A stretch of 64,000 nt of DNA from Paracnuella aquatica (GCF_003332885.2 NZ_QOWJ01000001.1:558001-622000); one strand, 5' to 3'; shown: positions 50,923-60,821, numbered from the stretch's first letter. Made by a program: numbers and translations. Notes: generated by a model not told the origin, from the letters alone.

Positions 50923-53034
50923 CTATTCCACCTCTTTCTCTTTAACCACAACCAAGTCATCCAAATCAACAGTGATGGGAATGATGCCCAACTGAACGAT
51001 AGCCTTTTTCCCGCGCAGTTCTTTCACCTCTCCTACTTTGTGCGCTTTCTTCATCCACACTTTAGCGCCGGGGATAATTTCACCGCCAACTTCCTGGTAT
51101 TTCGAGTTGATCTTCTTTTTTACTTTTTCAGCGCTTTGCTGTTGTTTTTGTTTAAACAATAAAGCCTGCAATTGCTTCATCAGCTCCCGCTTGTCTTCCG
51201 ATGTTTCCGCTTTGCGCCAGTCGAGCACCACTTGCCGCAACTTTCGCTCCATGTCTTTCAGGTAAACGATGCGGTCTTCGGTAATGCGGTTTTGCTGCTT
51301 CAACAATTCAACCTGCTGGCGGTGTTTTTCCTTATTCATCAACACTTCCATTTCCTTTTTCAAACGGTCGTTTTCTTTCAGCAGCCCGTTCAGTTCTTTT
51401 TGTTTTTGTTCCACCTGCCGCAAATCCTGTTCGGTGCGATTGAGTAGCTTATCCAATTTAAAATGGTCTTCATCAACCAGCTGCCGTGCCCGGTCGATGA
51501 GGCGTTTTTCCAGGCCAATGCGCTGTGCAATGGCGAAGGTATACGAACTACCCGGTTTGCCCACCGTAAGTTTATACAATGGCATCAGGCTTTGTTCGTC
51601 AAACTGCATGGCACCGTTCAAAATACCCGGCGTTTTGTTGGCCATCACTTTCAGGTTGAGGTAGTGCGTGGTAACAATGCCCATGGCGTGTTTACGTGCC
51701 AGTTCTTCGAGGATCACTTCGGCAAATGCGCCGCCTAAGTTTGGGTCGGAACCACTGCCCAATTCATCGATAAAGAACAGCGTTTTGCCGTTGGCCGATT
51801 GCATGAATTCTTTCATGCTCAGGAGATGGCTGCTGTAGGTACTCAACTCAAACTCCAAACTTTGCGTGTCGCCAATATGGATCATCAATTGTTTGAAAAT
51901 GCCAAACTCAGAGCTTGGATGCACCGGCACCAGCAGCCCGCTCTGCACCATGATCTGGAGCAGGCCCACCGTTTTCATCGTTACCGTTTTACCACCAGCG
52001 TTCGGTCCGCTGATCACAAGGATGCGATTCGCTGCATCGAGTGTCAAATCGGTTGGGATCGTCGTTTTGCCGCTGCGCAAATTGTATAAAAACAACAGCG
52101 GATGGTATGCCCGCACCAGGTGGATATGTGCCTTATCGGTCAGCACAGGGTACTCGGCTTTTATTTCAATACCGAATGATGCTTTTGCACGTATAAAATC
52201 ATACTCACCCACAATGTTGTGGTAGGTGGTGAGCAAGGGTGCATATATGGCCATTCGGCTCGTTAGTTCGCGCAGAATGCGGTACACTTCCTTGCGTTCG
52301 GCGCTTTCCAATTCGTATATATCGTTATTGAGTTCGATGGTTTCTTCGGGTTCAATAAATGACGTGCGACGGCTGTCGCTTTCGCCATGAATGATGCCTT
52401 TAACGGTGCGTTTTTGCTCGGCATAAACCGCCACCACCCTGCGGCCGTTCATAAAGCTTTCTTCAATTTCCGACAGGTAACCAAGCTTATTCAGCTTGCC
52501 CACAATGCGGTCGAACATGCGGCGCAGATCGTTGCGTTTGCGGTACAGCCCCATACGAATGTCCTGCAACTCTGCCGATGCACTGTCTTTTACCACGCCG
52601 GTTTCGTCCACCACTTCATCAATCAGTTGCAACACCGCCTTTTCGTAATATGTGCCTTCGATCACCAACGTCAGCGCATCGTACGATTCGCGGCGCTCTT
52701 TATCAAACCAACGGAAAATGGCTTCGAGGCTCAGCGCCAATTTGCGCAGCCCCACCAACTGTTCGCCGCTAAGTACAGCACCCGGAATGCCCAAAAGCTT
52801 TAAATCTTTTGAGAGGTTAAGTATATAATCGTTGGGAAAATAAATGCCATTTTGCAGCAGTTGCCTGAACTGGTGCGTTTGTTTTAATTCGCGTTCAATA
52901 AAATCCTTCCGGGTATGGATGCGCAGCTCCTTCGATTTGTTGCGGGCATACTCCGAGCGGCATTTGGCATGCAGCAACTCTTTTACTTTATCAAATTCAA
53001 GTTGTACAGCGGCCGATTCTGGAAATAACTTCAT
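50923..53034 (-). CDS. mutS2: MutS2-type ATPase lacking the Smr nuclease domain
   Basis: 703 residues. The MutS core domains (about 1-320) and the ATPase domain with Walker A GPNAGGKT near 341-348, then the FFIDELGSGSDPNLGGAF Walker B and THYLNLK motifs are those of MutS2, which acts in recombination control and ribosome rescue. A long coiled coil (about 510-640) follows, and the protein ends in a short KOW-like segment (GAKVWMKKAHKVGEVKEL) where most MutS2 proteins would have a C-terminal Smr endonuclease; the Smr domain is absent although the stop codon is clear. Length is about 80 residues below the usual 780-790. Confidence 0.9.
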   Translation of the reverse strand: MKLFPESAAVQLEFDKVKELLHAKCRSEYARNKSKELRIHTRKDFIERELKQTHQFRQLLQNGIYFPNDYILNLSKDLKLLGIPGAVLSGEQLVGLRKLALSLEAIFRWFDKERRESYDALTLVIEGTYYEKAVLQLIDEVVDETGVVKDSASAELQDIRMGLYRKRNDLRRMFDRIVGKLNKLGYLSEIEESFMNGRRVVAVYAEQKRTVKGIIHGESDSRRTSFIEPEETIELNNDIYELESAERKEVYRILRELTSRMAIYAPLLTTYHNIVGEYDFIRAKASFGIEIKAEYPVLTDKAHIHLVRAYHPLLFLYNLRSGKTTIPTDLTLDAANRILVISGPNAGGKTVTMKTVGLLQIMVQSGLLVPVHPSSEFGIFKQLMIHIGDTQSLEFELSTYSSHLLSMKEFMQSANGKTLFFIDELGSGSDPNLGGAFAEVILEELARKHAMGIVTTHYLNLKVMANKTPGILNGAMQFDEQSLMPLYKLTVGKPGSSYTFAIAQRIGLEKRLIDRARQLVDEDHFKLDKLLNRTEQDLRQVEQKQKELNGLLKENDRLKKEMEVLMNKEKHRQQVELLKQQNRITEDRIVYLKDMERKLRQVVLDWRKAETSEDKRELMKQLQALLFKQKQQQSAEKVKKKINSKYQEVGGEIIPGAKVWMKKAHKVGEVKELRGKKAIVQLGIIPITVDLDDLVVVKEKEVE

Positions 53035-53340
53035 TTAGTGTTTCTCGTGCTATTGCTTTTTACATCAGGTGCGGCATAAAGTGTTTTTACTGCTACATGT
53101 CCACTCCTGTCTGCCCACCTCTTTGTTCCTTTAAATAAGGTCTGCAAAGATAAACCCGGCGGCCGTTTCATAGTAAATGCGGCTGTTATTTATCCTATAA
53201 GAGCGGCATCAAGGTTTTAACTGTTAAAAGCATTGTCCTAAAAAAGTGTAAAAGGTAGCCACAACCAACTGTTAAAGTGTTTTTTGCTTAATTTCCGGCA
53301 CCATATAGAATTGGATATTTGTATTTCAAATCATCTCATG
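53035..53340. other. Gene-free divergent region between mutS2 and msrA
   Basis: No gene. It contains the mutS2 promoter element at 53145-53152 and two direct copies of AACTGTTAAA (53219-53228 and 53267-53276), 48 bases apart, whose role is unclear. Confidence 0.5.
53145..53152 (-). promoter_or_regulatory. -7 promoter element of mutS2
   Basis: Read leftward TATCTTTG matches TAnnTTTG exactly; it predicts a leader of about 100 bases. A clear -33 TTG is not visible. Confidence 0.45.
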
Positions 53341-53982
53341 ATGAAAATGACCTTTGCCACGCTTTTGGCGATCAGTTTTTTTTCCTGCACGTCGGAGAAC
53401 AAATACAATGCGATGAGTTCATCCCTGATACACATGACTGAACAAACTGACACGGCGACTTTTGGCACCGGTTGTTTTTGGTGTACCGAGGCAATATTCG
53501 AGCAACTCAACGGGGTGTTGAAAGTAACCTCGGGTTACTCGGGCGGGCATGTTGAAAATCCAAGCTACAAGGAAGTATGCACCGGCGAAACCGGGCATGC
53601 CGAATGTGTACAAATCCAATACGAGCCCGACAAAATTTCTTACGACGAATTACTGGAGGTGTTTTGGCAGGTGCACGACCCCACTACCCTCAATCGCCAG
53701 GGTGCCGATGTAGGCACGCAATACCGCAGCGCCATTTTTTACCACAACGATACGCAGAAGCAAAAAGCAGAACATTATAAAACCGAACTGCAGAAGAGCG
53801 GTGCTTTTCCAAAACCTATTGTCACGGAAATTGCAGCAGCGGCAAAGTTTTACCCGGCCGAAGATTACCACCAGGAATATTATTACAACAATAAAAACAC
53901 CAACCCCTACTGCGCCGTAGTGATCCGGCCCAAGTTGGAAAAGTTTCAAAAGGTGTTTGCAAGTAAATTAAAAACGCATTGA
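53341..53982 (+). CDS. msrA: Peptide-methionine (S)-S-oxide reductase, lipoprotein form
   Basis: 213 residues from ATG 53341 (ATG 53338 is equally possible). The N-terminus is a lipoprotein signal (MKMTFATLLAISFFSC), so this MsrA is predicted to be lipid-anchored and to act in the envelope. The active motif GCFWC is near residue 43, followed by GVLKVTSGYSGGHVENPSYKEVCTGETGHAE and the VDPTTLNRQGADVGTQYRS block, all typical of MsrA. It repairs oxidised methionine. It is the only gene of its unit; a terminator follows. Confidence 0.95.
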   Translation: MKMTFATLLAISFFSCTSENKYNAMSSSLIHMTEQTDTATFGTGCFWCTEAIFEQLNGVLKVTSGYSGGHVENPSYKEVCTGETGHAECVQIQYEPDKISYDELLEVFWQVHDPTTLNRQGADVGTQYRSAIFYHNDTQKQKAEHYKTELQKSGAFPKPIVTEIAAAAKFYPAEDYHQEYYYNNKNTNPYCAVVIRPKLEKFQKVFASKLKTH

Positions 53983-53984
53983 TT

Positions 53985-54010
53985 AAAGGAGGCTCCGGCC
54001 TCCTTTTTTA
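53985..54010 (+). terminator. Terminator after msrA
   Basis: 9-bp stem AAAGGAGGC / GCCTCCTTT around a TCCG tetraloop, then more T residues. Confidence 0.9.
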
Positions 54011-54114
54011 TTGCTGTAAAAAAATCGTTGCCGCTAGCCTTGCTGTGTACACGAAAACCCCACCACCATTTTGTCTAAACAAACATCCCGTAAATTGCTG
54101 TGCAAACTACACTG

Positions 54115-55164
54115 ATGAAAACGTTGACCCTTTGCCTGTTGCTGGTGGCAGCCACCACATTTGCCCAACAAAAACCGGAAGTAACAGTGCTGACCTCGGG
54201 CACCAAAACCAGCCTGCGCGGCATCAGCGTGGTAAACGACCGGGTGGTTTGGGTCAGCGGCTCCAACGGCACCGTTGCCCGCAGCACCGATGGTGGTAAA
54301 ACCTGGAAATGGTTGGTGGTAAAGGGTTTTGAGCAACGCGACTTTCGCGACATTGAAGCGTTTGACGCTACCACGGCCATTATTATGGCTATTGATGCAC
54401 CTGCATATATTTTAAAAACAGTGGATGGCGGGCAAACATGGAAATCGGTTTATGAAAATAAAACGCCGGGTATGTTTCTCGACGCGATGGAGTTTTGGAA
54501 CGACCAAGCAGGCATCGTGATTGGCGACCCCATCAACGGTAAAGTGTTTGTGGCCCGCACATTTGACAACGGCAACACCTGGAAAGAACTGCCCGAAGCC
54601 AATAAACCAACCGTTGCACAAGGTGAAGCATTTTTTGCATCGAGCGGCACCAATGTGCGGGTGTTGGATAAAGACGAAGCGGTGATGGTTTCCGGCGGAA
54701 CGAAATCGCAAGTGTTTATCCGCGATCAGAAAATCACGCTGCCGCTGGTACAAGGCGGCGAAACAACCGGCGCCAACTCGGTGGCAGTGCAAGATAAAAA
54801 CAGCCGTAAAGGCGGCAATACTATGATTGTGGTGGGCGGCGATTTTACCAAACCTTCGTCCGATTCGCTGAACTGCTTCATCAGCACCGACCGCGGCGCC
54901 AGCTGGAAAGCGCCGCGCAAAGGCCCGCGGGGTTACCGCAGTGCCGTGGAGTATCTTTCTAAGAAACATTTGGTTACCTGCGGACCAACCGGTGTTGATT
55001 ATTCAACCGATGGCGGCCAAACCTGGAAGGGCATTTCCGATGAAGGTTTTCATGCAGTGCGGATTGCCAAGAACGGCAGCGCCGTGTTTTTGTGTGGCGG
55101 TAACGGCAAAATTGCTAAGCTGGACTACACCAAAGAACAAAAACCTGCGCAACCCAAATTTTAA
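54115..55164 (+). CDS. Exported BNR/YCF48-like beta-propeller protein
   Basis: 349 residues from ATG 54115, with signal peptide (MKTLTLCLLLVAATTFAQ). Five Asp-box repeats are readable: STDGGKTW, TVDGGQTW, TFDNGNTW, STDRGASW and STDGGQTW, spaced as in six- or seven-bladed propellers of the YCF48/sialidase-like family. Members are often assembly factors or adhesins; the plant YCF48 helps photosystem II assembly. No enzyme residues of sialidases are evident, so an enzymatic role is unlikely. Function here unknown. Confidence 0.85.
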   Translation: MKTLTLCLLLVAATTFAQQKPEVTVLTSGTKTSLRGISVVNDRVVWVSGSNGTVARSTDGGKTWKWLVVKGFEQRDFRDIEAFDATTAIIMAIDAPAYILKTVDGGQTWKSVYENKTPGMFLDAMEFWNDQAGIVIGDPINGKVFVARTFDNGNTWKELPEANKPTVAQGEAFFASSGTNVRVLDKDEAVMVSGGTKSQVFIRDQKITLPLVQGGETTGANSVAVQDKNSRKGGNTMIVVGGDFTKPSSDSLNCFISTDRGASWKAPRKGPRGYRSAVEYLSKKHLVTCGPTGVDYSTDGGQTWKGISDEGFHAVRIAKNGSAVFLCGGNGKIAKLDYTKEQKPAQPKF

Positions 55165-55216
55165 GCATTGGGCTGCCGCAGGCTTTTGGGCAAAATATTT
55201 ATAGCTAAATGTTCCC

Positions 55217-55807
55217 CTATTTTATCTCGTCTAAGAGTTCCCGCACTGAAGGCCGTTTTTTGTAATCTTCTTCAAAAAAGCGGTAAGTGATCGAGCCGTC
55301 TTTGTTGATAATGTAGACAGCAGGCACCGGCAATTGGGCTTTGCCTTTTTGCCCGTTGGTCTGCAGCAGGTCGATGCCCGCATTTTTATACCGGGTGGTG
55401 GTGCGTTCGTCCACATCGTAAGCCACTTTATAAGCCTTGGCAATCTTCATTTCCTCGTCGGAAAGAATGGAATACATGGCTTTTGTTTTCTCGATCGACT
55501 GTGCCACACCGGCCGATTGCTCCGGGGTAATGGCTACCAAAGTGGCTCCTTTGTCGACGATCATTTGCAGCGAGTCCTGCATTTTAGCGAGGTGGCGGTT
55601 GCAGTATGGGCACCAGTTGCCGCGGTAAAACATCACCACCACCGGTCCTTTTTTCCGCAATTCGCGGAGGCTTATCTCCATGCCGCTTTGGTCCTTGCCC
55701 TTAAACTCCGGTGCTTTTGAATTGATGAACAAACCTTCCGGTTTACCTTGCGCAGATAAAGTAAAACAAGCAGCCACTACGGCAATAAAGGTCATCAGTT
55801 TTTTCAT
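55217..55807 (-). CDS. Exported peroxiredoxin-like (AhpC/TSA) protein
   Basis: 196 residues with a signal peptide (MKKLMTFIAVVAACFTLSAQ). The thioredoxin-fold core contains PVVVMFYRGNWCPYCNRHLAKMQ, a CxxC motif with the peroxidatic or redox Cys near residue 67, and the KDQSGMEISL region. This PRX-like subgroup differs from standard AhpC in its CPYC motif and may act as a thiol oxidoreductase rather than a peroxidase. Exported with MsrA nearby it could take part in envelope redox control; this is inference. Confidence 0.88.
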   Translation of the reverse strand: MKKLMTFIAVVAACFTLSAQGKPEGLFINSKAPEFKGKDQSGMEISLRELRKKGPVVVMFYRGNWCPYCNRHLAKMQDSLQMIVDKGATLVAITPEQSAGVAQSIEKTKAMYSILSDEEMKIAKAYKVAYDVDERTTTRYKNAGIDLLQTNGQKGKAQLPVPAVYIINKDGSITYRFFEEDYKKRPSVRELLDEIK

Positions 55808-55899
55808 CGTGCTGTTATTGCTTTATAAAAATAGCCTTGGCTGCGCAATAACAGCGTGTAGTCCCGCGGAATTAACAGAATGAAAAGTGCGATGCCGAG

Positions 55900-56229
55900 C
55901 TATTTACGGAACATAACCCACACCGCCGCCAGCAGCAACAGGAAAGCATACACGTATTTCATGTGGAAAGGCTCCTTCAGCACATACATGGCAAAGGCTG
56001 CAAACACCACGAGGGTAATCAGCTCCTGCACAATTTTCAGTTGAAAAGCATTGAACCCGCCCGAATATCCCAACCTGTTGGCAGGCACCATCAGGCAGTA
56101 TTCAAAAAAAGCAATACCCCAGCTGATTAAAATGGCTTTCCATAACGGCCAGCCGTCCTGTTTGAGGTGGTAGTACCAGGCGTAGGTCATGAATATGTTG
56201 GAGATCACCAATAAAATAATGGTGCGCAT
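55900..56229 (-). CDS. DUF486 small membrane protein
   Basis: 109 residues with four predicted membrane helices (about 3-19, 30-50, 66-85, 88-106). The NRLGYSGGFNAFQLKIVQELITL block and the KEPFHMKYVYAF segment are characteristic of DUF486, a DMT-superfamily-like family of unknown transport function. Single gene; its 5' end overlaps no neighbour. Name only, no substrate can be deduced. Confidence 0.9.
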   Translation of the reverse strand: MRTIILLVISNIFMTYAWYYHLKQDGWPLWKAILISWGIAFFEYCLMVPANRLGYSGGFNAFQLKIVQELITLVVFAAFAMYVLKEPFHMKYVYAFLLLLAAVWVMFRK

Positions 56230-56297
56230 GCTGGTGCAATTTTGACTAAATCATCGAACTGTTGGCGCCGAAGCACCACCGTTTTTACGATGCGGTA

Positions 56298-59200
56298 TTA
56301 ATTATTCAGGCTACGGAAATCCACCGGCACCAACTTGCTAACGCCGGGTTCCTGCATGGTTACGCCATAAATAACATCCACCGTACTCATGGTGGTTTTG
56401 TTGTGCGTTACAATGATGAACTGCGAATTGGCCGAAAACTCGCGGATCATTTTGGTGAATTTGCCCACGTTGGCATCGTCCAGCGGTGCGTCCACCTCAT
56501 CGAGGATACAAAACGGCGCCGGCTTGATGAGGTAAATGGCAAACAGCAGCGCCGTGGCGGTAAGCGTACGTTCGCCGCCGCTCAATTGACCAATGCTGGC
56601 CGGTCGCTTGCCTTTTGGCTTTGCCATGATGTCGATGCCGGTTTCCGCCAGGTTGTCCGGGTTTTCCAGGATCAGGTCGCACTGGTCGTCTTCGGTAAAC
56701 AGGGCTTTAAATACCTTATGGAAATTTTCCCGCACCACGTTAAACGTGTCGAGGAACTTTTGGTTGGCGGTGGTTTCCACTTCCGCTATGGTTTGCAGCA
56801 GGCTTTCTTTGGCACTTACCAGGTCGTCGCGCTGCTCTACGATGAAGTCGTAGCGCTTTTTCATTTCCTCGTACGCTTCAATGGCCGTCGGGTTTACTTC
56901 GCCCAGGTTTTCGAGTCGCTTTTTCATCCGGTCGGCCCGCTCCTGCAGTTCTTCTGCCGGTGTATCTGAGGTTCGTGGCTCGTCTAAAATATCTTCCAGC
57001 ACCACCCGGAATTCCACCTTCAGCCGCTCTTTCATTCCAGCCAGTTGCAGTTTCAGGTCAGTCAGCTTTTCCTTGATGCCCGAAAGCAGCTGCTCCAGTG
57101 CATCTTTTTCTTTGGTGCGCTGGCGCAGGGCTGTCTCACGTGAATTTAATTCGTTGCGCAGCACATAAAATGCCTGGTCGGTTTCGTTGAGTGCCTGTTG
57201 CTCCTGTTCGCGGCGGCGCATCAGTTCAATTAGGGCTTCTTCCACCTCTTTCAGCTTGGCCGCCGATTCTTCGATGTTGGCAGTCGTTTCGCCCAATTGC
57301 GCCGTATTGCTTTGCACCTGTGCGTTCAGGTCGGTGAGCTGGTTGGTTTTAAACTGCAACTCCTGCTTAAGCCCGGCCACCTTGCTTTGCTGGCGGGTGA
57401 TGCGCAAGTTGCTTTCGTTATATAATGCGTTGATTTCGTTGTATTGCTGTTCAAAACTTCGGTACTGGCTTTCCGCATCCTGCAATTGTTCGGCAAAGCC
57501 GCTCAGTTGGCTGCTCAGCGATTTCAGTTCCGAACGAACGCCATCGATCGAGCCATGTGTTTGCTCCAGTTGCAGGTTCAAATCCTCGAGCCGGCGGCGG
57601 CCCTGGCTTTGGGCATGCTGCAAGTTTTCGGCTTTGTTTTGGAGGCCAAAAACGGCGTTATTCATTTGTTGTAGTTCGCGTTCCAGCTCCCGGATCTGGC
57701 CTTCCTTCAAGTTGGCGTTGTATTCCAACACTTCCTGCTGCCTTGCCTGGATTTGTGACGTGAGACCAGCCACCACCGTTTTCTGCGCCTCAATTTGTTC
57801 GCGCAACTTTTCCAGGTTCTTTGCCCGGCCAATTTTTTTACCTTCAAAAAGACCTACACTGCCGCCACTGAGTGTAAACTCGCCTTTTACGTATTTGCCG
57901 GTTTTTTCCAAGATCACCGAGCCGTTGCTTTCGGCCAATGCGCCTTCGTCGTTGGCAATAAAAACATTGCCCAATAGCTGTTGCGCCAACGGGCGGTATT
58001 GCTCATCTACTTCAATCACGTCCATCGCCGGCGTAGTGCCGCCCGGTTGGTGGCCCGCAGCATCTGCCGCTTTTACTTTATCGAGTAAAAAGAAATTGGC
58101 TTTGCCTTTTTTAGCGCCTTCCAGCAGGTGCACGGCTTGCATGCCTTCGGCCAGGTTCTCCACCACGTAGTAGTTGAGGTAAGGCTCCAGCACGTTTTCA
58201 ACCGCTGCGCGGTATTCTTCTTTTACATAAATAATGTCGGATAAAATGGGCGCCTGGTGGTTCCAGCCCCCATTGTTGTGCAAAAATTTTACACTTTCCG
58301 GGTAACCTTCCATCTTATCCACCAGGCTTTTCAACAGGTCGTGCTCGTTGCGCCGAGCATCCAGAATGCGGTTTTCCGCGGCCAGGTTGGCCCGGAGGCT
58401 TTCCAGAGCGCCTTGTGTTTGCAAGATCTGCTCCTTTGTCCGTGCCTGGTGTTCGTGCAGGGCTTCAAGCTCTGCGCCTTTTTCCGACAATTGCTTTTCT
58501 TTGGAAATGCGCTCCGCTTCCAGGCTTTCAATTTGCATCGTCCGCTGATCCCGCTCTTCTTCAATCTGGTGGATGGTGCGCAAGAGGTTTTGAATGGAAG
58601 TATCGGCTACGGCCACTTTTTTCTCTGCATCAAACTGGCTGCGCTGCACCTGCTGGTAGGCGGTACGCAGGTGGTTCAGCTGCGACCGGTTTTCATCCAG
58701 CACTGCCCGTTTTTCATCCACCTGGGCCCGCAACTCTTCGATTTGGTCGGAGATGCCTTCCAATGCCGCTTCTTCGTCGGTGAGTTGTGTTTGGGTAAAA
58801 CGGATGCTTTCTTCGAGGCCGCTCACCTGACTGCCGGCCCGCTCCAGAAATTGCTGGATGCCGCCTTGGCGTTCTTTTAAATATTCGAGGCGCTGCGCCG
58901 CCAGGTTCTTTTCGTTTTCCCTGGTGCGCACACCCTGCACCAATTCATTGAACTGCGCCTGCATGGCATGCAGCTGGCGCTCCCTTTCCACAAAGCCCAC
59001 TTTGTCCGATTCCAATGCCGCTTCGGCGGTGGCAATCTCCGCTTCCAGTGCTATGCGTTTGTCGCCTTCACGGTCGTGCTGTTCATTTAAATCTTTATAA
59101 GTGAGGTTGAAACCTTCCAAAGCGGCCTTGGCTAATTCAATGCTGACCTCACGATATTCCTTTTTTATCTCGTGCCACTTCTGTGCCTTTTTAGCCTGAT

Positions 59201-59819
59201 TTTCAAGCGTTTTCAGCTGGTTGTTGATTTCAAATAAGAGGTCTTCAATCCGGGCCAGATCCTGCTCCGTGGCATCGAGTTTTTGTTTCGCTTCTTTTTT
59301 CCTCGTCTTGTAAATGGAGATGCCGGCAGCCTGTTCCAGCATCCGGCGGCGGCTATTGTCTTTGTCTTTTATCAAATCATCCACCATGCCCAGCTCGATG
59401 ATGGCGTAAGAATCGGTAGACACACCCGTATCCATGAATAGGTTTTGGATGTCCTTGAGCCGGCATTGCACATCATTCAGCCGATATTCACTTTCGCCGC
59501 TTTTGAAAAATTTGCGGGTAATGGTGATGGTGCTGAATTCGGTGGGCAGCAGGTTCTTGGTGTTTTCAAAAGTAATGCTCACCTCCGCCAGGCCGCTGGC
59601 GCTGCGTGTTTTTGAGCCGTTAAACACCAGGCTGTCGAGGTTTTCCGATCGCAGCTGGCTGATCTTTTGTTCGCCAATCACCCAGCGAATGCTGTCGATG
59701 ATGTTGCTTTTGCCGCAGCCGTTGGGCCCAACAATGCCGGTGATGTTCTCGTCGAAGCTGACGAAGGTTTTATCCGCAAAACTTTTAAAACCTTTTATTT
59801 CAAGTGACTTTAGTCGCAC
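56298..59819 (-). CDS. smc: Chromosome segregation protein SMC
   Basis: 1173 residues. The N-terminal ATPase half has Walker A GPNGCGKSN (about 32-40); two long coiled coils flank a hinge near 500-660 (LVDKMEGYPESVKFLHNN, GGTTPAMDVIEVDE); the C-terminal half has the ABC signature QLSGGERTL and Walker B FCILDEVDAPLDD. It forms the condensin ring that organises the chromosome and cooperates with ParB. The start is a GTG at 59819 (MRLKSLEIKGFKSFAD), supported by the -7 element 23 bases upstream. No scpA/scpB neighbours. Confidence 0.97.
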   Translation of the reverse strand: MRLKSLEIKGFKSFADKTFVSFDENITGIVGPNGCGKSNIIDSIRWVIGEQKISQLRSENLDSLVFNGSKTRSASGLAEVSITFENTKNLLPTEFSTITITRKFFKSGESEYRLNDVQCRLKDIQNLFMDTGVSTDSYAIIELGMVDDLIKDKDNSRRRMLEQAAGISIYKTRKKEAKQKLDATEQDLARIEDLLFEINNQLKTLENQAKKAQKWHEIKKEYREVSIELAKAALEGFNLTYKDLNEQHDREGDKRIALEAEIATAEAALESDKVGFVERERQLHAMQAQFNELVQGVRTRENEKNLAAQRLEYLKERQGGIQQFLERAGSQVSGLEESIRFTQTQLTDEEAALEGISDQIEELRAQVDEKRAVLDENRSQLNHLRTAYQQVQRSQFDAEKKVAVADTSIQNLLRTIHQIEEERDQRTMQIESLEAERISKEKQLSEKGAELEALHEHQARTKEQILQTQGALESLRANLAAENRILDARRNEHDLLKSLVDKMEGYPESVKFLHNNGGWNHQAPILSDIIYVKEEYRAAVENVLEPYLNYYVVENLAEGMQAVHLLEGAKKGKANFFLLDKVKAADAAGHQPGGTTPAMDVIEVDEQYRPLAQQLLGNVFIANDEGALAESNGSVILEKTGKYVKGEFTLSGGSVGLFEGKKIGRAKNLEKLREQIEAQKTVVAGLTSQIQARQQEVLEYNANLKEGQIRELERELQQMNNAVFGLQNKAENLQHAQSQGRRRLEDLNLQLEQTHGSIDGVRSELKSLSSQLSGFAEQLQDAESQYRSFEQQYNEINALYNESNLRITRQQSKVAGLKQELQFKTNQLTDLNAQVQSNTAQLGETTANIEESAAKLKEVEEALIELMRRREQEQQALNETDQAFYVLRNELNSRETALRQRTKEKDALEQLLSGIKEKLTDLKLQLAGMKERLKVEFRVVLEDILDEPRTSDTPAEELQERADRMKKRLENLGEVNPTAIEAYEEMKKRYDFIVEQRDDLVSAKESLLQTIAEVETTANQKFLDTFNVVRENFHKVFKALFTEDDQCDLILENPDNLAETGIDIMAKPKGKRPASIGQLSGGERTLTATALLFAIYLIKPAPFCILDEVDAPLDDANVGKFTKMIREFSANSQFIIVTHNKTTMSTVDVIYGVTMQEPGVSKLVPVDFRSLNN

Positions 59820-59842
59820 TAATGCTATTTTTTTGGAACGGG

Positions 59843-59850
59843 CAAATATA
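59843..59850 (-). promoter_or_regulatory. -7 promoter element of smc
   Basis: Read leftward TATATTTG matches TAnnTTTG exactly and predicts a leader of about 17 bases to the GTG start. Confidence 0.5.
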
Positions 59851-60038
59851 GGCCAAAGGGTAAATAGAGTCGTTGTTTTAACTTTTGGGGACCGGCGCTA
59901 AATTCCATCGATGCAGGTTGCCGAAATTTGCATTGTACTTTCAACTAACGACCCGTCTAGTTTTCCACCGTGACCTGCTTCAACTCAACGTTACCGCTTT
60001 AATCCCTATATTGAACCGCCATTTGAAAAAAGAAACAC

Positions 60039-60821
60039 ATGACCATTATTGTTCCTACCGATTTTTCCGCTACCGCAAACAATGCTGCCAACTATGCCGT
60101 TCGCATGCTGCACGGCACTTACGACAATACGCTAATCCTGTACCATGTATATGATAAGGCGGCCGATGAGGCAGATGCACAGGCGAATATGGACCTCCTG
60201 AAAAGCGAAATGCAGTCGCAGGGAGCCGTAAAAATTGAAACCCGCTGCGAGCTGAATTCTGATTTTATCAACAGCCTGGAGCGCCTGGCCCGCCATTTCA
60301 GCGCCGGCCTGGTTGTGATGGGTATTACGGGGAAAAGCCGCCTGGAGCAGGTGTTTTTTGGGTCTAACACGTTGAAAATGGTGGAGCGGAACGTATGCCC
60401 AGTGCTCATTGTGCCGCCCGCAGCTCAGTTTACCAAGGTAACCAACGTGGCCCTTACTTCCGATTTTCACGATGTGCGCCATTCTATTCCACACGTGCCC
60501 ATTAAGCGGACTTTGGAATTGTTCCGCCCTTCGCTGCATATTGTGAACGTAAACAGCGAGCATTACGTGTCGCTGACCGAGGAATACCTGGAGCAGCGCG
60601 GACTGCTGGTTGAAATGTTCCGCGAATTCAACCCCGAGTTTTATTTTATCGGCACTTACAATGTTGAAGAAACCATCCAAACATTTGTGATGGATAAAAA
60701 TATTGACATGCTCATCACGGTGCCGCGGCAGCGCAACCTGTTTGCTTCGTTTTACAAAACGAGCACTACCCGCAAGCTGGCCTACGAAAGCACTGTTCCT
60801 ATTTTAGCTGCCCACGAGTAA
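60039..60821 (+). CDS. Tandem universal stress protein (UspA family)
   Basis: 260 residues with two Usp-type alpha/beta domains. The first (1-130) begins MTIIVPTDFSATANNAANYA and ends with the ATP-binding block MGITGKSRLEQVFFGSNT followed by PVLIVPP; the second (about 140-260) is diverged and lacks a complete G-2x-G-9x-G motif, although it ends TRKLAYESTVPILAAHE. Double-Usp proteins of this size are common in Bacteroidota. General stress role presumed; no ligand is indicated by sequence. Confidence 0.88.
   Translation: MTIIVPTDFSATANNAANYAVRMLHGTYDNTLILYHVYDKAADEADAQANMDLLKSEMQSQGAVKIETRCELNSDFINSLERLARHFSAGLVVMGITGKSRLEQVFFGSNTLKMVERNVCPVLIVPPAAQFTKVTNVALTSDFHDVRHSIPHVPIKRTLELFRPSLHIVNVNSEHYVSLTEEYLEQRGLLVEMFREFNPEFYFIGTYNVEETIQTFVMDKNIDMLITVPRQRNLFASFYKTSTTRKLAYESTVPILAAHE

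Noticed and set aside
57132-57147. parS-like TGTCTCACGTGAATTT within smc
   Set aside because: About 12 of 16 matches to the parS consensus, inside a coding region; likely chance.
57187-58170. Long Ser/Cys-rich frame opposite smc
   Set aside because: Shadow of the coiled-coil codons of smc; composition typical of antisense frames and no family resemblance.
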